64,000 bases of DNA, from contig JANFNE010000011.1 in NCBI GenBank assembly GCA_024867545.1, positions 496,001-560,000 on the forward strand. Reading direction: 5' to 3'. Below are positions 1 through 10,734 of this stretch, piece by piece (the first letter of the stretch is position 1; the number at the start of each line of letters is the position of its first letter). The notes below the pieces were generated by a model. That model saw nothing but the letters and a program-made list of their open reading frames with translations, had not been told where the DNA came from and ran no database searches. This DNA is from Phytopythium helicoides (Eukaryota; Oomycota; Peronosporomycetes; Pythiales; Pythiaceae). The position numbers and the translations under genes are program-made.

Positions 1-3000
1 CAAGTACTACACATCGACGGTACCTGGAGGCTTTGACATTGCTCGAGGAAGCTGCACCTGCTCGGGTATTACGCGTGAAGCCTTCGCCAAGTGCGAGAAA
101 TTGCGTCAGGAGCTTGCTGCTCAACGCATTGTCCATCAACCCGAATGCGCAGACAGCCACAGACTACTTCGACGCCAAGATGCGTAGTGTTCGCACGCGC
201 ATTGCTGACTGCATTGGCGTTCGTGAACTCATCGACGATGACGCTCTCCGCATTGCTCTGACACCTTCTGGCACGGATGCCGAGCTAGTTGCCACGTCAG
301 CCGCACTCTCGAGACTTTTTGCGGGTCTTGCTCCTCCTGCTCGCTCTACAATCAATGCGTCGACTTGCGAGGAAACTACTTGCAAAGTCACGAGCATTAT
401 TGTGGCAAAGGGAGAGATTGGGCGCGGGTCAGCCAGCGCCTCGGGTGGAAAGCACTTTAGCTCGTTGACCCCGAGTGGAGAAAAAGGAGTACCGGGCGAC
501 GCCTTACAGCGATTTCCTACCGATTTGGTTGATGTTGAGGAGGTCAGCGGTCGTGACGATAGTGGGAAGCTTGTCAGTATCGACGAGAAGGTGTACAAGC
601 GCGTGACCCAGATTCTCGGAGTCGATGATAACGTGGTGGAGTCGGAAGGACCCAACCAAAACGTAGTACTGCTTCACGTTGTGATGGGCGCGAAGACGGG
701 TTTCTGCTGCCCATCGCTCGAAATTGTCGACCTTCTCGCCCAAAAGCACCCGAACCGGCTGCTTGTTGTGATTGACGCGTGCCAGATGCGACTCGACCGT
801 GACATGTACCGCGACTTTGTGTCCCGAGGCTATGTGGTGCTCCTCACTGGCTCCAAGTTCTTTGCCGGTGCACCATTCTGTGGAGCAGTGCTGCTGCCTA
901 TGCGCTGTGTGTACGAGATGGAGACAACTGCGGTGGAGACAGCTCATGCTGAGCAGTGCCACCCCCTTGGTCTGGAAGACTACTTCTCGCAGTACGATTT
1001 TCCTGAGTGTATGAAGCACGTTCGTGCTCGTATGGGCACAAATCTCAATGTCGGTTTGCTTCTTCGCTGGGAAAGTGCGCTCACAAATATGGAGCCCTTC
1101 TTCAAGATACCTCAGCGGTGGATGCGACGAACTGTCAGCTCATATATGACTCACTGCAAGGCAAACTTGCAGTCCAATTGGTCGCATGTCGTGTCAGTGC
1201 TCGATGATGAGCCTGGGCAACTATCCCGAATACTGCGGAAAGCAGGACTTCACGGGGCCAGCCTCTCGAATCAATCGTGTCATTCAAGGTCATTGACATC
1301 CGAAGCCCTCATAATAATGCAAGCCAGCCACAGTATCTCGATGCGCCAGCGCTTCGCGACCTTCACATGTTGCTCGCAAAAGACCTATCGGAAGTGCTGT
1401 CGAATGATCCAGCTGCCAAGCTGCGGTGCATGCTTGGACAGCCAGTCCCGCTGGGAAAGACTTCTGAGGCTGGTGCTGTCTTGCGTATCGCCGTTGGAGC
1501 TGATATGGTGAACTTCATGCACACTAAACGGGACTCGGGAGATGCCGTCTCAGCCTTAATTCGTGATGACCAGCGCATATTGTCAAAGCTGCAGCTGATT
1601 TTGGAGAATTGGGATGCACTACACCAAGAATTCGTGGAGGAAAAAGTCGAGGCATCTCCTCTCGAAGCTCCGAAGCCCCTCAGTGACTGGAACTTTGGTG
1701 TCAAAAAAGCCGCAATTGCGCGAGTGGTTGAGCAAATGTGTCGTGAGGGGGTCTTGCCGTCATCCCTGAACACAACGGCTAGTGCTGACGTTGAAGGCGT
1801 CAAGATACCTTCGCCACCTCAAAAATTGGCCGTTGTGTACGACTTGGATGGGATTGATATGGCATTCCAGTCGCTGCTGACATCCTTTCCGGCTCATTTC
1901 GAGCACCGCTTCGCCATGAAGTCGTGTCCACTATCCTTCTTCGTAAAGCGAGCGATTGAGAACGATGTTGGTGTTGAGTGCGCATCGATTGTCGAGGTGA
2001 TGCACGCACTTCGCTTGGGATGCCCAGCTCATCGAATTGTCTTCGACTCGCCTTGCAAAACCGAGGAGGATATCGCGTTTGCTCTCAACGCCGGCGTCGA
2101 GGTTAACGCTGATAACTTTGACGAGCTTGCGATTATCCGTGCGCACGCTGAAGCAATGTTCCAGTCCAACTTTCCAGAGTGCACACCTCGATTTGCTGGG
2201 CATCTACCCCGAATTGGGCTCCGTGTGAATCCCCTACTCGGTGCAGGTTCGAATGAGTGTCTGAGCGTCTCGACTGCTCACTCCAAGTTTGGCGTGCCTC
2301 TGACTCCTGCCAACCGCGCTAAAATCATTGAGTTCTTTTGCGAAAACCCGTGGATGCAGGGTCTGCACTGCCACGTGGGATCCCAGGGTTGCACACTTGA
2401 GATGCTGGCGAGTGGAGCAACCATTATCAGTGAGTTGGCCTGAGCAGATCGACATCGCTGCAGGGGCGCCTCGTGTCAAAGTGCTCAACATTGGTGGAGG
2501 CCTTCCGTCCAACTACGACAGTGACAACGTGGCCCCCACCTTCGCAAAGTACGTCGATGTACTACGTCTCCATGCTCCCCATCTATTCGAGCGCACGGGT
2601 CGTACAATCCTGACCGAGTTTGGCAGAAGCGTGAGTGCAAAGACTGGGTGGACAATCAGCCAAGTTGAGTATGTCAAGAGTCATGAAGATGTGAACACCA
2701 TGATGGGGAACACTGGCGTAGCGCATCCTGAGCAGACAGCCATTATTCACGCCGGCTCGGATCTGTTCCTTCGCACATGCTACCGCCCCGACCTTTTCCC
2801 TCATCGCCTCTCCGTCTTCACGTGAGTATTATCTCGCTGTAGATGTTACCGTTGTAACCACTAGCGGACTTACACTAACTTCTTTGTGCATGCGCAGAGC
2901 TACCGGGGCAGAGTCATCTGCATCGGTTGTTCTCCAAAACGTTGCTGGCCCCCTGTGCTTCGGTGGCGACATGATCGGCCGCTCTGTGATGATGCCACGA

Positions 3001-3216
3001 GTATCGCGTGGAGACTTCGTGGTTATCCATGACTCCGGCTCGAACACGATATCCATGTTCAGCCGCCACTGTAGCCGTCTAGCGCCCGCTGTTTTCGGCT
3101 ATCGTGTGAACGAAGCACCTGTGGATGCGGAGGTAGCAGGTGAAGGCGATGAGATTACACTGACTCTGCTCAAGCCCGCAGAGACTCCTGAGGACGTGAT
3201 GCGGTTCTGGGGATAG
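1..3216 (+). CDS. Fused PLP enzyme: fold-type-I aminotransferase/desulfurase-like domain plus ornithine/diaminopimelate decarboxylase-like domain (5' partial)
   Basis: The frame is already open at base 3 with no plausible ATG, so the gene starts left of the window. The first ~400 residues look like a fold-type-I PLP domain: an SGTDAE motif, then VVIDACQ and TGSKFF with the presumed Schiff-base lysine at 855-857. From about 1800 the protein is a fold-type-III decarboxylase: FAMKSC (lysine codon 1919-1921), GLHCHVGSQ, NIGGGLP, TEFGRS, GPLCFGGD and a C-terminal DSGSNTISMF. One intron, 2822-2897. Two single-base disruptions break the frame: an apparent deletion near 1262 and an extra T near 2443. 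They cancel, and the corrected length is a whole number of codons (1045 aa visible). The decarboxylase half is clear. The substrate of either half is not visible; ornithine, lysine, arginine or diaminopimelate are all possible. Confidence 0.75.
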
Positions 3217-3313
3217 AAAGCCTGGGAAGGAGAAAGAGTCAGCAGACAATTGTGTGAACATGTATATTGAACCCTTTTGCCTTTAGCTCGTGCCCGAGTT
3301 GAAATGTTAGAGA

Positions 3314-4502
3314 TCATGACTGAGGCTTTTGGGACCGTAGCTTGGCTGAAAGCGTTTGGATTTTCCCGTCCTTCAATCGCACGAGTTGCTCGAGTTTTTG
3401 TACCTTGATCTCGAGAATCTACTCCAGATCGAGCCTTTAGCCATCAAGATCAAATCACACAGAGAAATAGGCAACTTACTTGAATGGTCTCGCGGAGTTC
3501 GCTGATAATGGTGTCTTTTTCCTGCAGCAGCTCACTCTCACTGCTGTTACCCACCATTTGGCTTCTGCCTCCGTCAACGATTACTCCTCCATCGTACGCA
3601 CCGCCTTTCCTACTTGTCCGGAGCATATGCCATCGTAAACTCTCACGCACAGTCATAGAAACAGATGCAAACTTGCAAACGCACCCTACTATAGGCGACT
3701 CTAAGGGGTGGACTTGGTACAGGGATGGAGATCGCACGTCTTTATCGACCGAAGATTGAGGTTCTTTAGCATATCCACCACCTCCCGTCGATGGCTGCTC
3801 GACGCAGAAATCGAGTCTCTCCGGCGAATTAGCCGAATCGTTTGAGCTCATTCGCGCTCCATTGAGACCCGAACATCCAGAACCCGCTGCAGCGGAATTG
3901 GTCGACACAGCACTCGACATATCGTCATAATAGTTGTTACCACTCATTGGTCCTTGCCGCATAACGGGCGACACGGTGGATCCTGGCGAAGGCGAAGATG
4001 CAGATGATGGCCGCCTCTTCTCTCGGAAGTTAGCGATCTAATAAGCAAATGAGAGCTAGTCAGTCCAATTACATAAAAGACTGAGACGTTTGCATACCTT
4101 GAGTTGGAGTCGAACGAGGAATTGCTCGACTGCTCCCGTGCGGCACGCAACCAAGTCGTCGATCTCGTCCTTAGAAAGATACAAATGCAGCCGCTTCAGC
4201 ACTTTGCCTATCTCCAGTAGAACTCAAGCAATCAGCAAAACATGATCTCGGACATAAGATGAAAGTGGACAACCACCCTTACGATTGAGCGTGTTCCAAT
4301 TGTAGTGCTTTTGAGTAGCCGAGTTGGCAGCCGAGTAATTGTGCATCTGCACGAGCTTGGGGAAATAGAAGGCCACGACTTCGGCGGCAAGAATGGCATC
4401 GCTGAAGTCCCTCGCGATGCTGCGCTTCGGTCGCGACAGGGGGATTTCGTCGACCCATGCATACACGCGCTGCAAAGTCTCGTCGTCCAGCGGAACCTCC
4501 AT
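3314..4502 (-). CDS. SPEF1: Sperm flagellar protein 1 / CLAMP, microtubule-binding calponin-homology protein
   Basis: The ATG at 4502 begins a CH-like (CH_2) domain with YAWVDEIPLSRPKRSIARDF, FYFPKLVQMHNYS and NWNTLNRK, diagnostic of SPEF1/CLAMP. Introns at 4202-4276, 4038-4097 and 3419-3479 give four exons whose lengths sum to 331 codons (330 aa). A Ser/Gly-rich middle linker leads to a C-terminal coiled coil, where LRETIQ joins ILEIKVQKLEQ across the last intron, as in animal homologues. The family binds and stabilises axonemal and cortical microtubules; in an oomycete the likely site is the zoospore flagellum. There are no frame errors. Its stop faces the preceding decarboxylase stop across 97 bp, and it lies 128 bp downstream of the ANKZF1-like gene on the same strand. 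Confidence 0.88.
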
Positions 4503-4630
4503 CGCAGTAAACCACTCTTCCACCCAACCGATTGATCCCTTGGCACGTGAAACGACGCCCCCCAGAGATCACTTCGTCAACAGCCCGCTAAAATATCCCA
4601 AAATCTCTCTATGGCTTTCAGCTTATCTAC

Positions 4631-6480
4631 CTAGCCGCCGAGGCGACGAAGCGCAGCCTCACTCATGAGTTTCCGCTTGTGCGCATTCACGCAGTCTGTA
4701 GAGCAATACTTAAACTCGAGGCGCGTGAACGGCGACTTCCCTGCGTACTTGCCACAAAAATCGCAGGCCAGACCAGCCGCAATCTTGCGCTCCTCCTCCT
4801 CTTGCCGAGCAGCTTCCTGAGCTTTCTCCTCAGCTGCTTGCTTCTTTTGCTGCTTCTTGCGCTCCTTGGCCCTGCGGCGCTTCTCGGCCTCCTTCTCCTT
4901 CTTGCGCTGCTCCATTTCGCTCGTGAGCCCATTCGGGATCTGCGAAGGAGAGTAGTCCCACGATTCGGGATTTTCGGCCATGTACCGCCTCAGCACGTTG
5001 CGTGTCTCCTTGGTGTTGCATAGGAAATACGGTGGGCGGCCATGAAGATCCAGCAGGCAAGGGTTGGCGCCATGCGATAGAAGGAATTCCATAGCATTTG
5101 CATCCCCCTTGGCTGCAGCATGGTGTAGCGCAGACATCGACTTCTCGTCGATAGCATTAACGTCGACCGCGTCTTCCTCTGCATTGAGTAGTTCCTTGAG
5201 TTCCTTCAATGATCCACCCTTAGCCACTTCAATGACACGTGGTGTCACAAATACTTTAGCGGGTTCCTCACTGACAGCCTCGCTCGACTCGGTTTCGACA
5301 GTTTCGATAACACGCGCGTCCTTGCTCTTCGAGGGAGACGGATCTGACTTGGACGGCGTGGGAGGAGGTAGAGGAGCGAGCCGCACGCTACAAAGGTCAG
5401 AGCGAACACGGCATACCTCCTCAAATGTAGGCCGAAATGTTGCGAATGGGATTCGACGCACACGTGGGTCATCTGGTGGAGTTTTATATGTGAGCCAGAG
5501 TTTCGTCATCATCAATTCAAATATCGTCGACATACCTGAGCGGAGTACTGCGTTCTTCTCCGGGAAGAATGTCGCTCTGTCCGTCTTTCCACTTGACAAA
5601 AAGATAAGCTCAACATCTTCGAGCTCGCGCTGCCACTCGACCAGCAGCGCCGCGACGTCCTGCTTGAGAGCTGCCTCGTTGTATCGTCGGAGTGTGGCAC
5701 CCGCAGACTTTGCCTTACCGCTCGCATCACTTGCCGACTGCGCTCCTCCCTGCTTCCGTCGAGTCGTATACCGCTGGAACGTCTTATGGCACACAGCCTT
5801 TTCCTTGTCAAAGATCGCACCGGCAAACCGTCCGCTACGCAGTAGGAACACGGCCCACCGGAACTTCGAGCTCTGGAGCTGCGCCAGCGACACGTACGGG
5901 TTGAACTTCTCGTGTCAGCATTCGCCAGAAGCGTCTTATAAACCTTGAACACGCTGGTTTCGTCCGAGAACTCGACCACAGGCTCGCTCGTGGTCACAAC
6001 GTCACTCGGTTCCTCCGACGAGGACGACGCCGATGAGGAAGTTGAGTCATACGCGTCCTCATCGTCGTCTTTGCGCTTCGCGCTAGTCTTCTCCCTCAGC
6101 AGCGTCTCCGCGTCATCCTTTGATAGCGCGGTGAGCCCCTTGGCCTTGCGCTTGAGGTTCAGGCAGTGCCAGTCCGACTTGAAGTGCGCGTACTGCTCGT
6201 CCAGCGCCGCGAACGCCGCGACCTCGCACGTGCCGCAGCGCAGCCCCACGTTGGGCCGCGCGCCGTCGCTGGCCGACGACACAGCCGTCAATTGACGCGC
6301 CGGGGACGCTGCGGCTCCGCCCTCCGCCGGCCGCTCGAACTTGCGCGCGTCGCCCGCCACCGCGCGCACGCTCCAGGCCGCCGCGCGCTCCCCCGAGAGC
6401 TCGAGCAGCGACAGGCGGCCGAACGCGCGCTCGCCCTGCGGCTGCCGCTGCTGCTTCTTCGAGTGCTTGGCGCTCGCCAT
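4631..6480 (-). CDS. ANKZF1: Vms1/ANKZF1-type peptidyl-tRNA hydrolase of ribosome quality control
   Basis: Starts with MASAKHS at 6480. Order of domains: C2H2 zinc finger (about residues 82-106, CGTC...H...H), Ser/acidic linker, VLRF1 release-factor-like domain (RRKQGGAQ at about residue 248), ankyrin repeats ([19 protein letters not shown]), a long Lys/Glu coiled coil, and a C-terminal CDFCGKY...CSTDC zinc site. In this family the Gln of the loop is required to cut nascent chains from tRNA on stalled 60S subunits. One in-frame 63-nt intron, 5473-5535. A single-base deletion near 5920 breaks the frame between KVYKTLLAN and [11 protein letters not shown]. With it repaired the CDS is 596 codons. 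It shares a 257-bp divergent upstream region with the DHHC gene. Confidence 0.88.
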
Positions 6481-6737
6481 GGCCGGCGGTCGACACCTTG
6501 AGCTGCTTGCGTCCAGGCGAGAAAGTGCGCGAGTGAGGTTGCCGTGCGTGGCTGCCGGGGTTGACCCGCTTGGTGAGTGAGGGTCTCCTCACGATTGGCC
6601 GAAACTCCGAGTAAATATGGCCCGCTTTATCTGTGCTATCAGCTGGATATGGAGTATGAAAAAGCCCGATTAAAGCGGAGTATAGAGGGGGAAGAAACGC
6701 CCTGTCGAAAATACTCGAGCAGTGCATAATCACCGAC

Positions 6738-8069
6738 ATGAAGGCGGCGTCGCAGGAGCAGCGCAGGCGCGAGGCCGCGTGCGGCACGGGCTTCCACGTG
6801 CGGCTGTGGTGCAACAAGGACCCGTGCGGGCTCATCTGCGCCGCCATCTCCTGGTTCCTCGTGCTCTATGCCGAGTGCACCGTCGTGGTGAGTCGCGCGC
6901 GGAATCCGGAAGGGCCGAGTTGCCTCTGCTCACCAGTGAATTGGCTTAGGGCGTCGTCATCTACCCCTGGATGGGGCTCTCGCCGCTCGGGCTGCTCCAT
7001 ATCTCGCTCTTCACGGCGCTGTGCTTCCTGGCGCTCGTCTCGCATGGCAAAGGTGCGCGGCAACTTGCATTCCCCCCCCTGGTGTCCTTTCTCCTGAGCA
7101 TCCAAGTTGATGCTCCTCCATGACGACGTCTAGCCATGCTGTCTGATCCCGGGGCCGTGCCCGAGAGCGCGCTGCCACTCGCGCTCGCCAACGCCACGTC
7201 CAGGGACGAGATCGCCAGGTTCACCCGAGACAAGTTGGCTCTGTTTGACGTGGAATCTTGGGCTTAGTATCACTTCATGCGTGGCCGCAGGCTGGAGGAG
7301 CAAAAGTATCGCACGTGCCGCCGGTGCCGCCAGTTCAAGCCTGGCCGTGCGCATCACTGCTCGATCTGCGACCGCTGCGTGATCAAGATGGACCACCACT
7401 GCCCGTGGGTCAACAACTGCGTCGGCCTGGGCAACCACAAGTTCTTCCTGCTTTTCATCTTCTACGTGTTCGTGCTCTCGGCCTACGCGCTATTGCTCGT
7501 ATGCATGCGCTACGCACACTGTGTCAGCGAAACGTACGTAATATTCTCTAGTCAGTCTGTGCGTAAAGCTGTGTACGCTGACGCTTGTGTCGGTGCTGAT
7601 TAGCTGTCCGAGCAATGGGGCACTGCGCGTCATCTTCCTTGTGCTGGAGGCCGTGCTCTTCGGCCTATTCACGATGTGCATGATGTGCGACCAGTACAGT
7701 GTCATCATGACGGGCACGACGCAAATCGACAGACTCAAGGGTGAGACGACCGAGACGCTCGGACTTCGCGAGGTGTTCGGAGGTTCCTCGCATCAATTCG
7801 CGCTGCACTGGCTCCTGCCTGTCAACATTTGGTTTCCTCGGTCTGTCAAGAACCAGCTTCTCGGGTACGTGCTCGAGGAAGAGCTCGTTTTCTCGGACGA
7901 CGAGAGCACGGAGGTGGACTCGTTCCTCGCCTCGGACGGCAATGGATCGGGCTCGGACGACATCGTATCGTCTCACTCGCCACCGGCAGTCGTCACCACC
8001 GAAACGCTCGAAGGCGGGTGGTCGGTCGAGAAGCACGTACCCAGCGGCGACGCCGCGCGCATGGTGTAG
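6738..8069 (+). CDS. DHHC-type protein S-palmitoyltransferase
   Basis: Five exons (6738-6887, 6950-7052, 7134-7218, 7291-7533, 7604-8069) sum to 349 codons (348 aa). The exon joins are consistent with consensus donors and acceptors. Two N-terminal membrane segments are followed by the cysteine-rich domain [15 protein letters not shown]...CDRC and the catalytic [12 protein letters not shown], then two more membrane segments. TGTTQID is a degenerate TTxE motif. The C-terminal tail is acidic and Ser-rich (SDDEST, SSHSPP). The enzyme attaches palmitate to cysteines of membrane proteins, probably in the Golgi or a related membrane; the size and layout resemble ZDHHC3/7. No frame errors. Confidence 0.93.
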
Positions 8070-8650
8070 TCAAGACCCGCAGAGTTCGCTGCCAGCCTCG
8101 TGCCCACGGGAATATATTCTACGCTGTATCTTTACATCTCCTCGCCTTTGATTGAAGATGTGCATTTCCACGTTTACAATGGTGCTGATGCGCTGCACGA
8201 GCGCTTTGTACGCTTGCAGCTCCAAAGACATCGGCGATGATCTGCATATGCGTGCAGCACGCAATCGCGCCAAGGACGGACATCGTTGAACACTTCACTT
8301 CAAAAGATCGCGATGGCGCCTTGCTTTTGACTCCTTTCCTGAATCTGGATTTGCCATCCCATCGAAAGATCGCCAGACTTGAACACGACGACTGACACCT
8401 TTCCTGGATCTCTCCTCGGCTCTGCAGTTCTGCAGACGTGTCATGCGCAAAAAATCTTCAAGGCAAAACGAATCGCAAGCACAGGGAAATAACTCAATGA
8501 AAACGCGTTTTCCATTTTGCTAGACCGGCTGCCTCCACCCATCCCGGCCAGCTTGCCGTCGAGCGGCAGGATGAGCGCGGAGACCATCGAACGGCAAAGA
8601 CACCGGCGGGGGAGGCAAAAGATAGATAAACGATCAAATACTAGGCGGGC
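8070..8650. other. Convergent 3' intergenic region
   Basis: About 580 bases between the stop codons of the DHHC gene and the armadillo gene. I see no credible coding frame, RNA gene or repeat. It presumably holds both 3' untranslated regions. Confidence 0.5.
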
Positions 8651-9910
8651 TTAGGCCAGCACGCCGGCCTCCTGCAGCGCGCGGTGGGCGCCGCACGCAT
8701 GCTTGCGCAGGCGCGGGTCCTCGATGGCCTGCCAGTCGCGCACGAGCTCGAGCACGCGCGTGGCGTTCTGCGTCTTGGCCAGCTCGTCATGGTACAGCGG
8801 GCACAGGCTCTCGACCACGTGCAGGACTCTCGCGCTGCACCTCTGGGGTCACGCCGTCACCGCCGGCGGCACAGTCCGACAATGAACTGCCAGCCCTCCG
8901 ACTGCACGAGCGCCTGGCGGCACTCGGGGTGGTCACACAGCCGCGCGAGCGCCACGCCCACTAACCGCTTGACGCCAACATGCGACGACTGAGCCAGCGC
9001 CACGAGCTGCGGCACCAGCATGGCCATCTCGGGCGAGGCCGCGGCGCGCGCCGACATGGAGATGGTGCCAAGCACGCCCTGCATCTGCACGTCGGCGTAC
9101 TTGCTGGTGAGCAGGCCCTTGAGCGCCGACACGCCGTCGCGCACGCTGGCAGGCCGAGAGCGCAGGGTGTGGGGGACATGGGCTTGGGCGCAGGGGCGCT
9201 TGACGCCGCCCGAGCTGGGCGCCTTCTCAACGAGCAGCTGGTTACGCTTGAAGAAGTTCTTGAGCTCGGCGTAGAGCGCCATGAGCGCCGTGATGTCGCC
9301 CTCGCGGCGCTGGACCTCGACGACGAGCTCCTTGCCGGCCTTGAAGATGACGATGTTGAGGTTGACGCGCTGGTGGGTGGGCACGGCGCGGCGGAACTCG
9401 ACCTTCCACTTGCACTTGTCTGCCTTGAACTCAAAGTCCGTGTCGAGCTCGCAGAGCTTGCGGCTGACGACGCCGCAGACGCGCGGCACCGAGGCGAGCT
9501 TGGCGTGGAAGTGCGTGTGCATCTCGAGGCGGAAGGGCGGCGGCGGCAGGTCGCGCGGCGCGACGCCGACGTAGTTGGTGCGGTCGACGCGCACGCTCGA
9601 GCCGACGTCGACGCTGGGCTGCTTGCTGGCCATAGGCGGCCTTCTTCTGCATGGCGGGGCCCTTGAAGCCGAGCGCAGGCGCCAGGTCGAAGCCCAGCGG
9701 CGCGCCGTGCATGGCGCCAAGCGAGGGCGGGCCGGGCAGGGCCATGGCCTTGATGGAGCGGAACTCGACGTGATCGGCGGCCTCGCTGCGGTCCAGCGCG
9801 CCGAATTTGGGCCTCGCGGCCGCCGCGTCCTCGAGCGCCGAGCCGCGCGCGCTGGGCGACGCCGCGTCCTTGGGCTGCTGCTGCTGCTGCTGCTGCTGCT
9901 TGTCGGCCAT
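8651..9910 (-). CDS. Conserved protein with N-terminal polyglutamine tract and C-terminal armadillo/HEAT repeats
   Basis: The ATG at 9910 is followed by MADK and about eight Gln codons (CAG repeat, 9874-9900). A central conserved block (FRLEMHTHFHAKL, then KWKVEFRR and NLNIVIFKAGKELVVEV...ALYAELKNFF) resembles a KA1-type lipid-binding fold, but this is only a visual resemblance. The C-terminal third has helical armadillo-like repeats (VQMQGVLGTISMSA, VGVKRLVGVALARLCDHPECRQALV). Three single-base insertions break the frame (near 9640, 8868 and 8833). Removing them gives exactly 419 codons and a continuous protein ending LQEAGVLA. I do not recognise a specific function. Confidence 0.65.
9874..9900. 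repeat. CTG/CAG trinucleotide tract
   Basis: Run of CTG units on the + strand, encoding the polyglutamine at the N terminus of the minus-strand armadillo protein. Likely length-variable between strains. Confidence 0.85.
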
Positions 9911-10734
9911 CGTGAAGGCGAGTGAGGGAGCGGGGGCGCGCGCGCAAGAGTGGACAGGCGCGGCCAACCGAGCGGACGACGCTCCGCTGCTGTTGCCGAC
10001 TCGCTGATTTTCCGGAAATGGCGCGCCGCGTTCCCAAGGCGCTCGCCCCGGCTCGGTGTACCGTATTTTGGGAGCCTCTGGCAGTTTGTATGCAGGAACC
10101 CATGCGATCTGGCGGATTGTATGGCGAGGGACGCCCCGTCTGACGCAGATAAAAGCGGCCAGCTGGCGCTGCTGAACGACCGGGCGAGAGACCGGCAGCG
10201 GCCAAGATCAAGCGGGCAATGTGCTCGCGCAAACGACAAAGGCGTGCCGGTTGGATTACCAGCGCGCTAGCGAGCGCAGCGGCAGTTCACGCGCCTCGCA
10301 ATCCGACCCAAGCAGGCGGCGGCGCCTGTCGAGAGCGGCAGGCCAGCGCCACCAGCGCAAGCCCCCAGCTGCAGATGCACACTTTGTGGCGGGACTGAGG
10401 CGGCGGTTGAAGAGAGCCCCGCCTCGCGAACGTTCAGCGCGAGCGCCCTGTCTTCCGTCCACCGTGCTGGAGATTTTTCAGCGAACTCACAGACCGAATC
10501 TCAGTATCCTCTCCATTTTTAACCTATCTTTTCTCCCTCAAGAATTGAGATAGACAACACTCATCCGCCACATGGTTCCGACGCGCATTACTCACGCTCG
10601 GGCGAGAGACTCGGGCTCTGTATAGCTCTGTCCAGGCGTACCGTATTGAAGCGGGGGCAGCTGAGCTGGTGGTGTGCGCGGCTTCCTCGAACCAGCGCCG
10701 GCGCTGACGTCACCGCGTCCAATGGGCCCAAGCG
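9911..10734. other. Upstream region of the armadillo gene
   Basis: GC-rich non-coding stretch upstream of the minus-strand armadillo gene, running to the start of the duplicated segment at 10735. Several open frames exist but have biased, non-protein-like composition. No feature recognised. Confidence 0.4.

Noticed and set aside
1262..2443. Programmed frameshifting (antizyme-like) in the decarboxylase fusion
   Set aside because: Two opposite single-base shifts, no slippery or pausing signal seen, and similar breaks occur in many other genes of the window; sequence error or decay is simpler.
3610..3689. An additional intron in SPEF1
   Set aside because: Donor- and acceptor-like sites exist but splicing would break the frame, while the uninterrupted exon keeps the total at 331 whole codons.
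8961..10232. 423-codon minus-strand frame over the armadillo gene
   Set aside because: Ser/Arg/Ala shadow of the real frame; the conserved motifs lie in the neighbouring frames.
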